A stretch of DNA of 64,000 bases. Origin: Vibrio sp. RE86 (GTDB lineage Bacteria > Pseudomonadota > Gammaproteobacteria > Enterobacterales > Vibrionaceae). Every line of letters begins with the position of its first letter. The first letter of the stretch is position 1. The stretch spans positions 124,001 to 188,000 of the forward strand of contig NZ_VTXI01000007.1 of assembly GCF_013114545.1 (NCBI RefSeq), written 5' to 3'. Positions 52,707 through 63,001 of the stretch are shown here, piece after piece. The notes under the pieces are model-generated. The model did not search any database, had not been told where the DNA came from, and saw only the letters and a list, made by a program, of their open reading frames with translations. The translations under genes were made by a program, and so were the position numbers.

Positions 52707-53837
52707 ATGAAATTCCTCCACACTTCCGATTGGCACCTTGGCCGTCAGTTTCACAACGTTTCACTCCTCGACGACCAAAAAGCGGTTCTAGAGCAAATCA
52801 TTGACTACATCACAGCGAATCCTGTCGATGCACTGGTGATTGCTGGTGATATTTATGATCGTTCTGTACCGCCAACCGCAGCAATAGAGTTGATGAACCA
52901 GTTTGTTAGCCGAGTGTGTGGTGAATTGAATATGCCAATCATTATGATTCCAGGAAACCACGACGGGGCTGAACGTCTTGGCTTTGGTTCGAATCAAATG
53001 AAAGGGGCGGGTCTGCACATTTTGGCGAATTTCGAAGATATGCTACGCCCTGTCGTTATCCAATCCGAAAGTGGGCCTATTGCTTTCTATGGGATGCCAT
53101 ACAACGATCCTGAATTGGTTCGCCATCACTTTAAGCAACCCGTTTCAACCCATGATGAAGCCCATCGCCTGCTTTGTGATGAAATTAAGCAAGCCTTTAT
53201 CCCTGATGGTATTAACGTACTGTTAAGCCACTGCTTTGTTGATGGTGCAATCGAGTCAGACTCTGAGAGACCACTCTCTATTGGTGGTTCAGACCGCGTA
53301 AGCCACGAACATTTTACCGATTTCGATTATGTCGCTTTAGGTCATTTGCACCAGCCACAAAAGAAAGGGGAAGAGTACATTCGTTACTCAGGCTCTTTGA
53401 TGAAATACAGCTTCTCAGAGCAGCATCAAAAGAAAGGCATGACGTTAGTCGAACTGGACAAAGACGGATTTAAATCAGCGACGCACATAGACCTTTTGGC
53501 TCCTCATGAGATGAGAATCGTCGAAGGTGACCTAGACGAGATCATTGAGCAAGGTAAGCAAGATCCGAAAAGCCATGATTACCTATTGGTTCGTTTGACC
53601 GATAAACACGCCATTTTAAACCCAATGGATAAGCTAAGAGCGGTTTACCCAAATGTGTTGCACCTAGAAAAGCCAGGCATGTTGATGGGAGTAGAGCAAG
53701 AGATGGCGGCTGCCAAGCTTGCCCGCAGTGAAGTGGATATGTTTAGAGACTTTTTCCTAGAAGCGCAAAACAACGCATTGAGCGAAGAACAAGACCAAGC
53801 GATCACTGACATCATTAAGCAGCTAAGCAAGCAATAA
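52707..53837 (+). CDS. sbcD: Exonuclease subunit SbcD
   Basis: The 376-residue Mre11-type nuclease has the phosphodiesterase motifs SDWHLGR (about 7-13), GDIYDR (about 47-52), GNHDGAERLG (about 92-101), LSHCF and GHLHQPQ. With SbcC it opens hairpins and trims protein-blocked DNA ends with Mn2+. It lies nine bases before sbcC in one operon, the usual arrangement. Length is slightly shorter than E. coli SbcD (400). Confidence 0.95.
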   Translation: MKFLHTSDWHLGRQFHNVSLLDDQKAVLEQIIDYITANPVDALVIAGDIYDRSVPPTAAIELMNQFVSRVCGELNMPIIMIPGNHDGAERLGFGSNQMKGAGLHILANFEDMLRPVVIQSESGPIAFYGMPYNDPELVRHHFKQPVSTHDEAHRLLCDEIKQAFIPDGINVLLSHCFVDGAIESDSERPLSIGGSDRVSHEHFTDFDYVALGHLHQPQKKGEEYIRYSGSLMKYSFSEQHQKKGMTLVELDKDGFKSATHIDLLAPHEMRIVEGDLDEIIEQGKQDPKSHDYLLVRLTDKHAILNPMDKLRAVYPNVLHLEKPGMLMGVEQEMAAAKLARSEVDMFRDFFLEAQNNALSEEQDQAITDIIKQLSKQ

Positions 53838-53846
53838 GGACCCGCG

Positions 53847-56800
53847 ATGAAACCTTTACTATTAACGCTTCAAGCATTTGGCCCTTTTGCTACGACAGAA
53901 AATGTCGACTTTACCAAGCTTGGTCGTAACCCACTGTTTTTGATTAATGGTCCGACAGGCTCTGGCAAAACGTCGATCCTCGACGCGATTTGTTTTGCCC
54001 TATATGGGGAAACGACAGGCAACGAACGCCAAGGCGGTCAGATGCGTTGTGATCAAGCGCCACTAACGCTGCCGACAGAAGTGACGCTTGAATTTGCGCT
54101 GAACGAACGACGTTATCGTGTAACTCGCTCACCAGAGCAAGAGGCACCGAAAGCGCGTGGGGAAGGCACTACGGTTCGTAAACATACCGCATCCTTGTAC
54201 GAAATTACTGATGACGAGCGTTTGATTACAAGCAAAACGGCGCAAGTCAAAACTGAAGTCACCGAATTACTTGGTTTAAATGAGACCCAATTTCGTCAAG
54301 TTATGGTACTGCCTCAAGGTAAATTCCGAGAGCTTTTACTTGCCAGTTCTAAAGATCGTGAGGCGATCTTTGGGCAGCTGTTTCAAACCGATATGTATAA
54401 AAAAATTGAGTATGCATTAAAGGACCGAGCAGCTTCAATCAGCAAAGCAAAAGATGAGTTCGACAATCAAATTCGAGGTGCACTTCAGGTCGCAGAGGCC
54501 TCATCGGAGCAAGAATTGATTGAGCGTCAATCTGAACTGTCTGCGGTGTTTTCTCAGGCTCAATCGGTGGAAAAAGTGCAGTTGGAGGCGTTAAACGAGA
54601 GCAAAGCACAACGCCAGAAAGCGATATCTTTAAATGAGCAGTTCACCAAGCTTAGCAATACCAAAGGCTTACTTGCAAAACACCTTGAGTCACAAAATGA
54701 CGTTGAAGTATGGAAGAAAAGCCTAGAGCAAGCAATTAAGGCGAATAAGCTTGATGTTCCGTACGCAAATAGGCAAGCAGCACATAAGCAAGTTCAAGAA
54801 TCACAGAACAAGTTGGTTTCGCTGACGTCTGAACAAGAGCAGTCGAAACATACTTTAGCTAACGCAGCTAAGCAGCTAGTCGAGGCTCAAAAAGCGGCGG
54901 AGTTGACCACTGAGCTGACAGATCAAGAGTACCAGCTTGAGCAAACAAAGGTTAAGTTTGCTGAAAAGATTGAATTAGAAGCGTCGATTAAATCTCTATC
55001 TGACCAGCAGATTGATCAGCAGGCAAAACTAACACAATACGACGCGTTAAAAGAAAAACTTCAGCGTGAGGCAGAGCAAGGCGTTAAGCAATTGGAGCAA
55101 GCTCGCCTCGATGTGACTGAAAAACTGACGTTGAGCGCCGCTATTGAGCGCGGACAGCGATTGCACGCTGACCTGACTAAACTCAGTGCGCTTGAATTGG
55201 CATTGGTAAATTTAAATAAACAAACGAGTGCCAAACAATCTCAGGTATCCATTGCTGAGCAGGCGCTCAAAACCAAGCGCCAAGAAGCGGATCAGCTAGA
55301 GTTGACATGGCACAGTGCTCAAGCAGCCATTCTTGCTCAGAAACTTGAGCAAGATGCACCTTGTCCAGTATGTGGCAGTTGTGAACACCCAGCGCCAGCG
55401 AGCTTTTCGGGTGATGAAGTTAGCAAAGAACAAGTGCAGCATGCGCGTGAAAACGAACGAGCGGCGCTTGAGCAATTCAATCTGGTTAACGGCCAACTCA
55501 CGCAGCATCAACACCAGGTTGAGCAACAGCAAGCTCTCGTCAATGCAGCGATGACTGCACTTGGCGACGATGCCCAGCGTAATCTGCAGCAGTTAGAAAG
55601 CGATCTATCAACTCAACAAGAGCGACTAAAACAGTTATCAGCCATCGATATCAATGCGATGGAGCAGCAAGTGACCGAACTGAACCAACGTTGTAGTAAC
55701 GGTGAAGAGAAAATCAATGCGCTAAAAGGAGAGATTTCAGCAACTCAATCTGCGCTTTCCCTCAAACAAGAGCAACACATCAAGTTAGCGGAGAATATTG
55801 ACCCAAGCTTCACAACGCTAGCCGTCATCGATCAGAAAATTTCTCAGATAAAACAACAAATCACACAGCTTAAGCAAGCGTTAGACACAGCGCAGAGTAT
55901 CAACCAGAAAGCTGAGCTAGCTAAGGCTAATCTTGAGACGCAACTTACGACCTACACTGAACAGCTCAATACGGGGCGTATCCAACTCGAAGAGGCTGAA
56001 AAACAATGGATCACAGCACTCAAACAAGCGGAATTGGACTCCGAGCAAGCGTATTTGAACGTTCGTGCGACTGAGCAGCAAATAAACCAATGGCAGAGTG
56101 ACATTGGCCAGTTCGAACAGAGTAAAGTGCAATTTGAGCAAACCATTAAGGATCTTTCAGAATCGACAGAGAACATCGAACAGCCTGATATTGATGGTAT
56201 CAGTGAACGTTTACTGAAGATTGAAGCGGAGTATCAAACCTCTCGTGAAGCTCTTGATAATGCGCGTTCGCTTTATCAACGAGTGGAGAAAGTCCAGCAG
56301 GATATCAACGAACTGCATGAGAAAAATAGCCAATTGGAAGCGGAATATAAGGTCTATGGCACCCTCTATGACGTTGCCAGTGGTAAGACGGGCAGCCGTA
56401 TCAGTCTGCATCGCTTTGTATTAGGTGTACTGCTTGATGATGTCTTAATTCAGGCCTCTCAACGACTCAGTATTATGAGCCGAGGTCGTTATCAACTGGT
56501 TCGTAAAACAGAAGGTTTCAAAGGATCTGCTGGCCGAGGGTTGGATCTGTCTGTTGAGGATGGTTATACAGGCAAAACTCGTGATGTCGCGACTTTGTCA
56601 GGTGGTGAATCATTCATGGCTGCCCTTGCTCTGGCGTTGGGTTTGTCTGATGTCGTTCAGTCCTATAGTGGTGGCATTCGACTGGATACTCTGTTTATTG
56701 ATGAAGGTTTCGGAAGCCTCGATCCAGAGTCTCTTGATCTCGCTATGCAGATACTCATCGACTTGCAACAAAGCGGTCGTACGATAGGGGTTATCTCCCA

Positions 56801-56894
56801 CATTTCTGAGTTAAAAGAGCAGATGCAACTAAGATTAGATGTGACGCCATCTAGGGTCGGGAGTTCATTAAAGTTAGTTGGTACACATGTTTAG
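53847..56894 (+). CDS. sbcC: Exonuclease subunit SbcC
   Basis: This 1015-residue SMC-like Rad50 homologue has Walker A (NGPTGSGKTSILDAI, about 34-48), two long coiled coils (about 190-500 and 520-850), a central zinc hook CPVC (Cys506/Cys509), the signature LSGGESFMAALALALG (about 912-927) and Walker B (LDTLFIDEGFGSLD, about 948-961). It drives the SbcD nuclease with ATP. It is slightly shorter than E. coli SbcC (1048). A GGACCCGCG spacer carries its ribosome-binding site. Confidence 0.95.
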   Translation: MKPLLLTLQAFGPFATTENVDFTKLGRNPLFLINGPTGSGKTSILDAICFALYGETTGNERQGGQMRCDQAPLTLPTEVTLEFALNERRYRVTRSPEQEAPKARGEGTTVRKHTASLYEITDDERLITSKTAQVKTEVTELLGLNETQFRQVMVLPQGKFRELLLASSKDREAIFGQLFQTDMYKKIEYALKDRAASISKAKDEFDNQIRGALQVAEASSEQELIERQSELSAVFSQAQSVEKVQLEALNESKAQRQKAISLNEQFTKLSNTKGLLAKHLESQNDVEVWKKSLEQAIKANKLDVPYANRQAAHKQVQESQNKLVSLTSEQEQSKHTLANAAKQLVEAQKAAELTTELTDQEYQLEQTKVKFAEKIELEASIKSLSDQQIDQQAKLTQYDALKEKLQREAEQGVKQLEQARLDVTEKLTLSAAIERGQRLHADLTKLSALELALVNLNKQTSAKQSQVSIAEQALKTKRQEADQLELTWHSAQAAILAQKLEQDAPCPVCGSCEHPAPASFSGDEVSKEQVQHARENERAALEQFNLVNGQLTQHQHQVEQQQALVNAAMTALGDDAQRNLQQLESDLSTQQERLKQLSAIDINAMEQQVTELNQRCSNGEEKINALKGEISATQSALSLKQEQHIKLAENIDPSFTTLAVIDQKISQIKQQITQLKQALDTAQSINQKAELAKANLETQLTTYTEQLNTGRIQLEEAEKQWITALKQAELDSEQAYLNVRATEQQINQWQSDIGQFEQSKVQFEQTIKDLSESTENIEQPDIDGISERLLKIEAEYQTSREALDNARSLYQRVEKVQQDINELHEKNSQLEAEYKVYGTLYDVASGKTGSRISLHRFVLGVLLDDVLIQASQRLSIMSRGRYQLVRKTEGFKGSAGRGLDLSVEDGYTGKTRDVATLSGGESFMAALALALGLSDVVQSYSGGIRLDTLFIDEGFGSLDPESLDLAMQILIDLQQSGRTIGVISHISELKEQMQLRLDVTPSRVGSSLKLVGTHV

Positions 56895-57047
56895 CATGAT
56901 AAAAATGTAAATACGCAGTATGTGGCGTATAATCAATTAATAATAAAATGGAATAAACGCCGCAATTACAGAGTGTTAAGACGCTTTGATATTCATTAAG
57001 GCGTTTGAAAGCAGATAACAAGAACATGCGAATAGTGGCTAGAGTAC

Positions 57048-59093
57048 ATGGATGTAGTTAGGAAGATCTATCAATATGCGGAGCCTAACCTCTCGTTAGT
57101 CGGGTGGATGGGCGCGATAGGCTTTCCTGCCTACTATTTTGTATGGGGCTATTTGTACCCACAACCCTATGAAAATGCACTGTTAAGGCTTTTTTGTGCC
57201 TTGCTACTCTTAACCTTAGCGCTCAGGCATTGGTTGCCGAATACGCTCAAGCGTTTCTTGCCACACTACTACTTGCTAACGATCGCGATATGCTTGCCCT
57301 TTTTCTTCTCGTTTATGATGTTTATGAATGATTGGTCAACGGTGTGGGCCATGTCGTTTATGAGTTCAATCTTCCTTCATATCTTATTGGTTCATGAAAC
57401 TCGCGTAATGCTATTACAAGCGACACTCTCGGTTGTTGCTGCGTTTTTCTGTGCTTATGGTCTGAATAGTTCCATGTTTCATGATGGCATCACTATTATT
57501 TGGCCCTATATTCCAATCTTCTTGTTCACCTACATCTTCGGTAATTTGTTTTACTTTAGAAACCAGGTTGAGCATGAAGCCAAAGTGTCGATTGCAAAAT
57601 CGTTTGGTGCTGGGATTGCGCATGAAATGAGAAATCCTCTGAGTGCTCTTCAAACTTCGTTGGATGTATTGAGCGCTTCACTGCCGACGGCTAAAACAAC
57701 CAATAGTGATAATGTTGAGTTGTCTCGGCAGGATCTTGGCCGAATGAACGAAGTGTTAGCCAGTGCTGATGAAGTTATTCGTTCAGGAAACGAAACAATC
57801 GACTTGCTACTGACTTCAATTGATGAAAATCGGGTATCTCGATCCACTTTTGTGTTGCACTCCATGGAGTCTGTAGTGAGAGAGGCCATAAACAGCTACT
57901 CATTTGCTAGCGAGCACGCAAAAGAGTCAGTCACATTGAATATCGGAGAAGATTTTGAGTTCTTTGGGAGCGATACTCTGCTCAAATACGCCATATATAA
58001 CCTTTTGAAGAATGCTCTTTACTATCAAAGTAGTGATGACTTTAAAGTGACCATCACGGTGAATGCAGACAGTGAAGGTAACTACCTCTACTTTGAAGAC
58101 AATGGGGTAGGCATAGACCCTGAAAAATTGGAGTACATATTCCAAGATTTCTATACCTCGGGTAAGGCGTCAAGTTATGGCTTGGGTTTACCGTTTTGTC
58201 AGCGTGTTATGAGTTCGTTCGGTGGTCATATTGAATGTGACTCGTTGATTCGAGAGTGGACGATGTTTACTTTAACGTTTCCAAGGCGTCGATCACCTGA
58301 AGTACTGGCCATCAAGCAAGAAATATTGCGCACAAAATCGATTTTATATATCGGCGATGATAGCGATATCCAAAGGCGCTTAAACGAGTTTGTCTTCTAC
58401 TGTGGGGCAGAGCTGATTGAGCTTGATTTCTCTGCTGCCCAAGAGAAAGAAGAGTATGAATTTGAATACGATTTGATCTTGTTAGATTTAGACAGTTGTA
58501 GCGAAGCCGAGTACCTATCGCTGGAAGAGAAGCTTCATTTCACCGAAGCTAAGATCGTTCTTCTTTTCGAGCCAAAACATCATTACCACAGTCGCTTCAG
58601 CCGTTTCTTATCTATTTATGCCATTGAAAAAGTGTGCTTAAAAGAAGATGCCACCTTGGTGATTAACAACCTCATGTTTGGCCGAAACGAACCCGACAGA
58701 TCGGTAATACCTAAAAAACAAGTCGTGATGGGGAAGCGGATTCTGATCGCTGATGACAATGAATCGATGAGGCAGCTCACCACTATCTTGCTCAATAAAC
58801 AAGGTTATCAAGTTTCGCATGCAAATGATGGCGTTGAGGTGCTTAAGATCCTAAATAATGAATCAATTGATTTGATTTTGATGGATATTGAAATGCCTAA
58901 ACTTAATGGTTTTGATACGGCTGACTCAATTCGCAATTCATCCCAATCTTATCAGGACGTCCCAATTGTTGGCCATACTGGAGACAATAGCCAAGAGACC
59001 CTTGAAAAGATTAAACTCGTTGGAATGAACGACTATCTAATTAAGCCAGTCGACAAAGAACACTTGCTAGACAAACTATCACATTACATCTAA
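57048..59093 (+). CDS. cqsS: CAI-1 autoinducer sensor kinase/phosphatase CqsS
   Basis: The 681-residue hybrid kinase has six membrane helices in its first 170 residues that bind CAI-1, a HisKA domain with His192 (GAGIAHEMRNPLSAL), HATPase (about 300-415, NLLKNALYYQ and SYGLGLPFCQR), a degenerate pseudo-receiver stretch (about 430-540) and a C-terminal receiver with Asp613 (LILMDIEMPKLNG). It sends phosphate via LuxU to LuxO at low cell density. The ligand-pocket residue that is Cys170 in V. cholerae is Phe here (Phe168 in YIFGNLFYF), as in V. harveyi. It is convergent with cqsA. Confidence 0.95.
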   Translation: MDVVRKIYQYAEPNLSLVGWMGAIGFPAYYFVWGYLYPQPYENALLRLFCALLLLTLALRHWLPNTLKRFLPHYYLLTIAICLPFFFSFMMFMNDWSTVWAMSFMSSIFLHILLVHETRVMLLQATLSVVAAFFCAYGLNSSMFHDGITIIWPYIPIFLFTYIFGNLFYFRNQVEHEAKVSIAKSFGAGIAHEMRNPLSALQTSLDVLSASLPTAKTTNSDNVELSRQDLGRMNEVLASADEVIRSGNETIDLLLTSIDENRVSRSTFVLHSMESVVREAINSYSFASEHAKESVTLNIGEDFEFFGSDTLLKYAIYNLLKNALYYQSSDDFKVTITVNADSEGNYLYFEDNGVGIDPEKLEYIFQDFYTSGKASSYGLGLPFCQRVMSSFGGHIECDSLIREWTMFTLTFPRRRSPEVLAIKQEILRTKSILYIGDDSDIQRRLNEFVFYCGAELIELDFSAAQEKEEYEFEYDLILLDLDSCSEAEYLSLEEKLHFTEAKIVLLFEPKHHYHSRFSRFLSIYAIEKVCLKEDATLVINNLMFGRNEPDRSVIPKKQVVMGKRILIADDNESMRQLTTILLNKQGYQVSHANDGVEVLKILNNESIDLILMDIEMPKLNGFDTADSIRNSSQSYQDVPIVGHTGDNSQETLEKIKLVGMNDYLIKPVDKEHLLDKLSHYI

Positions 59094-59097
59094 ATCT

Positions 59098-59125
59098 ATG
59101 CCCCTCTCAAATTCGAGAGGGGCAT
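59098..59125. terminator. Bidirectional terminator between cqsS and cqsA
   Basis: ATGCCCCTCTC (59098-59108) and GAGAGGGGCAT (59115-59125) form a perfect 11-bp stem with a six-base loop, five bases after the cqsS stop and just before the end of convergent cqsA. Confidence 0.88.
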
Positions 59126-59129
59126 GCTT

Positions 59130-60311
59130 TTAAATGAAGTGAAAATCCGAACGATGGAAGGCTGCGTCAGCAACGGTTAAGATTTTATCAATGTTCGCCT
59201 GTGTCAACGCACTATTGAGTGATAGGCGAAGAACGTTTTTATGGTCAGGCGTTGCGGGTGTGCAAAACACTGAGCCGAACACACCATTATCTTCAAAAAA
59301 ATCCCTGACCTGGCGAGTGTTGGTTTTCTCTCCGGTTTCCAGCCCTATGATTTGCGATTCGCTTCGAATATCAAAGCCGATATCTTTCAGTCCTGAGCGA
59401 ACCATTTCAGCGTTACGCATTAACTGTGCTCGGGCTTCATCGCTCTCTTCAATCACGCTCAGTGTCTTGTCGATACGATCTAACTCAGGGGCCATCATTG
59501 CCGAGCTAAATATGGAAGGGAATGACACATAAGGGAGCACTTCACTGGTTTTATTGTTGCACCACACGGCACCTGCACGATAAGCAAATGTTTTAGCCAA
59601 GCTCGCAGTAAGAAAATCAACATGGTGGGTCAATCCAAGATGCTCAACCAAGCCTGCACCATGTGTCCCATGAGTCCCTAAGGAGTGAGACTCATCAACA
59701 ACGATGGCGCAATTATACTCTTTTGCAACAGCGATAATGTCGGCGAGTGGGGCAATAGTACCAATGGTGCTGTAGATCGAATCGACCAAGATTATGCCGG
59801 GGCCATTGCGCTTAATTGTACGTTCTAGGTGGCGAACGTTATTGTGCATAAAAGGGTGAATATTGGCACCAGCAACGCGCGCGCCTTCCCAAAGGGACAT
59901 ATGGGCAAAAAAATCGATGTAGACATTAGTATCAGAATCACAAATGGTTTGAAGCAATCCAGTGTTTGCGATCCAGCCCGATGGCGCAATGGTGCAAGAT
60001 TGAAAGCCCGTATAGTCTGCAAGGCGTTGTTCGACCGTTTTATCTAGGCTATCGCTTTGTAAGAACACGTTAGACATGAACGAAGTATCTTTACACGCGA
60101 GTAGTGAATTAACGTGCGCATTGATGATCTCTGGGTGGTGAGCAAGAGCAAGGTAATCGTTGCTCTGTAGGGAAATATCATCGTGGCCCGGTTTTTGTCC
60201 TACTACTAAATTTCGACCATTATCTTTTTTATTAATGAGGTCAGAGACGTAATAATCGATGCGGTTAGCGATGGATTTCGGTAAGCGCGGATGTGCCGTT
60301 AACATATTCAT
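59130..60311 (-). CDS. cqsA: CAI-1 autoinducer synthase CqsA
   Basis: The 393-residue PLP-dependent alpha-oxoamine synthase joins S-adenosylmethionine or an aminobutyrate-type substrate with a fatty acyl-CoA to make amino-CAI-1. Visible signatures are QSNDYLALAHHPEIINAHV, FFAHMSLWEGARVAGA, DESHSLGTHG and the PLP lysine at about 240 in TASLAKTFAYRAGA. It is close to V. cholerae CqsA (389) throughout, with a slightly longer N-terminus. Only 36 bases separate its stop from that of cqsS; its promoter lies in the 204 bases before the TDT gene end. Confidence 0.96.
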   Translation of the reverse strand: MNMLTAHPRLPKSIANRIDYYVSDLINKKDNGRNLVVGQKPGHDDISLQSNDYLALAHHPEIINAHVNSLLACKDTSFMSNVFLQSDSLDKTVEQRLADYTGFQSCTIAPSGWIANTGLLQTICDSDTNVYIDFFAHMSLWEGARVAGANIHPFMHNNVRHLERTIKRNGPGIILVDSIYSTIGTIAPLADIIAVAKEYNCAIVVDESHSLGTHGTHGAGLVEHLGLTHHVDFLTASLAKTFAYRAGAVWCNNKTSEVLPYVSFPSIFSSAMMAPELDRIDKTLSVIEESDEARAQLMRNAEMVRSGLKDIGFDIRSESQIIGLETGEKTNTRQVRDFFEDNGVFGSVFCTPATPDHKNVLRLSLNSALTQANIDKILTVADAAFHRSDFHFI

Positions 60312-60515
60312 AATAGTTAGCCTTTGGTTTGTAAGATTATTATTGCCAGCTGACTTAGCTATATATGAATTTTGTTTGGTAATAAGTCTAATAAGAAAGG
60401 CTATTTTCTTGCGCTAATATGCAAACAAAAATATACTCACTTTTAGATATTTGAGAGTTATTTACGCTTTTGGGAGTCTAATTTTAACGAATTTCCTGCA
60501 TTTTATAGAGTTTTT

Positions 60516-61490
60516 CTATTTGCATGCACTCGTGCTTTTCTCCTTTCCTACCACTTCTGGCCAGTACATTTTTACATATCCAACGCCAACCCAAACGACC
60601 AGTCCAGTCGCGACTGACAATTCGAATAAGCCAAAGTTATGCAGCCAATGCCAATGAGGGTGATACTGCTCGAAGAAAGAGGTCAGTCTGTGCATTGCAA
60701 TTGCGCTAATGACGGATGGGAACGTAACGGCAGCGATAGAGGGCTGAAACTTCAATCGCATCAGACGGATATAACACAAATAGATAAGTAGTGTCATTGT
60801 GATCGCAATCCCCGCAAGCGCGCCTGTCAAAATAGGGTCAGGGTCGGGGAAATTAACCAAATACGTCGCGAGGGTAAGGTTGATGGGAGCAGCCATTATA
60901 GCCAACGTCGGTTTCGCTCGCTTTCTTAACGTGCCTTCAAATAGCAACCGATAGAGCACTAATGGCAGCATAAAGAAGTAGATCGTGATGCAGACGCTAA
61001 CCAAGGTTTCGGAAAAGACGGTGTGGCCAAACTGGGTGCCCGCAAGCGAGCTACTGATCATCCCGACGGGGTATAAGAACCAACTCGGTACAATGTTCGA
61101 TATTTTGAAGTTCATCAGCTGGAAGGTGAAAAACAGCGTCATCATCGTGAAGTGGAGTAGTAGCGCAGCAAACCAAAGCGGGTAGGCGATGAGTGGCGAT
61201 ATTACTGCAAGGTAGTCACAAAGAATCAGCAAAGCCATACTCATTGGCGCCATTAAGCTGCCACTGAGCGGATGGCGAATATCCGTGATGAAAGTGTTGT
61301 AGTTGGTCAGGTATTTAACGAGAACCGGAAAAAGCAGTACTGCGCCTAACGCCGCGAGATAAGGACGAATGACTTCACCCACTTCAGGGATGTACAAAGC
61401 CCATGCTTGACCCAGGCCAATAACCCCGAGCGCGAGAGCAGCTTGTGATGGAGGAACACTCTGGAATTGAGTAAAGCGTTTCCAGTTCAA
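60516..61490 (-). CDS. TDT/SLAC1-family transporter (TehA-like)
   Basis: The protein of about 324 residues has ten hydrophobic segments, with VPPSQAALALGVIGLGQAW near the start, SGSLMAPMSMALLILCDYLA and LTSFFEQYHPHW near the end. This is the TDT (TehA/SLAC1) pattern of anion channels and dicarboxylate or tellurite-related transporters. No ATG is available near the start; the TTG at 61490 follows AAGGA eight bases upstream and is chosen, though TTG at 61541 is also open. The substrate is unknown. It is downstream of the ClcA-type gene on the same strand. Confidence 0.78.
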   Translation of the reverse strand: MNWKRFTQFQSVPPSQAALALGVIGLGQAWALYIPEVGEVIRPYLAALGAVLLFPVLVKYLTNYNTFITDIRHPLSGSLMAPMSMALLILCDYLAVISPLIAYPLWFAALLLHFTMMTLFFTFQLMNFKISNIVPSWFLYPVGMISSSLAGTQFGHTVFSETLVSVCITIYFFMLPLVLYRLLFEGTLRKRAKPTLAIMAAPINLTLATYLVNFPDPDPILTGALAGIAITMTLLIYLCYIRLMRLKFQPSIAAVTFPSVISAIAMHRLTSFFEQYHPHWHWLHNFGLFELSVATGLVVWVGVGYVKMYWPEVVGKEKSTSACK

Positions 61491-61600
61491 CGAAATTATC
61501 CTTATTTGGTCGAGCGATAGAATTAATACTAACCAGAACAAATATCTGAGCGATATTTTTCCCGGCGATCATAGCAAGTCGCACCTTAAGCGTGCAAACA

Positions 61601-63001
61601 TCAAACAGGGTCAGAAGGGAGATCTTTCTGTCTTAACTTCTCATTTTTAAGAGTTCGATGAAGCAACTGACTGTAAATGGGTTGTCCACCGAGTAGCTGA
61701 GCAAAGATGACCGCACCAAGGCTAGTAATGATTAATGGCAAAATTAAGTAGTAGTTATTGGTCATCTCTATAACTAACAAAATACCAGTGATCGGTGCGC
61801 GGACAGTTGCAGCAAACAGTGCCCCCATTCCTGCAATCGCAAACATTCCAGGGGTGATGTTTAACTCTGGAAGTAAGCTCTGAGCAATTAAGCCAAAAGC
61901 ATAACCAAACAGAGTGCCCAGCGCTAACATAGGGGCAAAGATACCGCCTGGTGCACCCGAGCCAAAACAGATCATTGTCGTCACTATACGAGCAACAAAA
62001 AGCAGAAGTAGTAACGTAGCGCTGTAACCACCGTTGGTGATGGTTGGAATTAAACCGATACCACCGCCAGTCACTTCAGGTAAATAGAGCAGCATTAAAC
62101 CAAAGCACCCGCCGATCAAAGTCCCAGTAAGTAGAAAGCGCTTGGTATCATTTTTATGTAATCGAGCAAATAGGTCTTGTGACATCGTAACCAACTGGTT
62201 GAAGACGACACCAAAGACGCCAAATAGCGCTCCAAGAAGGAGAAAGAGCCACAGTGTTTCGAGTTCTGGCGCTTGATATTGAGGCATGGTGATGACGGCG
62301 TCTTGTCCATTGATGTAACGGAAGACTATGTTGGCTGATACCGCAGAGATGATAACGGCGCGAATAGAGATCAACGAGTAGCGAAACTGAGGGCGCATCT
62401 CCTCAACGACAAACATAATCCCAGCGAGTGGGGCATTAAACGCCGCCGCAAGACCGCCAGCCGCGCCAGAGGCCAGTAACGAGTGGCGTGTGTCATCATC
62501 CTTTACTCGGAAAATATCAGTGACCATTCTACCAATCGCGCCGCCCATTTGAACGGTGGGTCCTTCTCGACCCAATACCATACCAGAGCCCAGTGCGCCC
62601 ATACCGCCAAAGAATTTTACCGGGATGACACGCCACCATCGGACAGGACGAATCCCATCCATCGCCCCTTCGATTTCAGGAATACCTGAACCTGCCGCTT
62701 CTGGGGCAAACTTATGGACAAGAAAGTAACCAATAAAAGCGAGAGCAGCACTGATACCAAAGGCCATCAGCCATAGAGGGATAACACCTCCAACTTCGTC
62801 TTTAAGCCACTCTGTACGTGTCTCAGATACGAAATGGACGGCAATTTCAAAGTAGGTGCCGACAAGGCCTGCCAAAACACCAACGATCAGCGATAAAATT
62901 AGAACAGAGAGGGGCGTTTTATCCTTAGAGAGAAATTGGTTAATTGCATCCTTAGGTACTTTCGCGAGTAAGGAGTATTTTAATTTTTCTCTCTTGGTCA
63001 T
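61601..63001 (-). CDS. clcA: ClC-type H+/Cl- antiporter
   Basis: The 466-residue membrane protein carries the ClC selectivity-filter motifs GSGIPEIEG (about 104-112), GREGPTVQMGG with the gating glutamate (about 143-153) and GAPGGIFAPML (about 351-361). It exchanges chloride for protons and supports acid resistance, which in vibrios matters for passage through acidic environments. Length matches E. coli ClcA (473). It may be co-oriented with but separate from the TDT gene, 110 bases downstream. Confidence 0.93.
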   Translation of the reverse strand: MTKREKLKYSLLAKVPKDAINQFLSKDKTPLSVLILSLIVGVLAGLVGTYFEIAVHFVSETRTEWLKDEVGGVIPLWLMAFGISAALAFIGYFLVHKFAPEAAGSGIPEIEGAMDGIRPVRWWRVIPVKFFGGMGALGSGMVLGREGPTVQMGGAIGRMVTDIFRVKDDDTRHSLLASGAAGGLAAAFNAPLAGIMFVVEEMRPQFRYSLISIRAVIISAVSANIVFRYINGQDAVITMPQYQAPELETLWLFLLLGALFGVFGVVFNQLVTMSQDLFARLHKNDTKRFLLTGTLIGGCFGLMLLYLPEVTGGGIGLIPTITNGGYSATLLLLLFVARIVTTMICFGSGAPGGIFAPMLALGTLFGYAFGLIAQSLLPELNITPGMFAIAGMGALFAATVRAPITGILLVIEMTNNYYLILPLIITSLGAVIFAQLLGGQPIYSQLLHRTLKNEKLRQKDLPSDPV

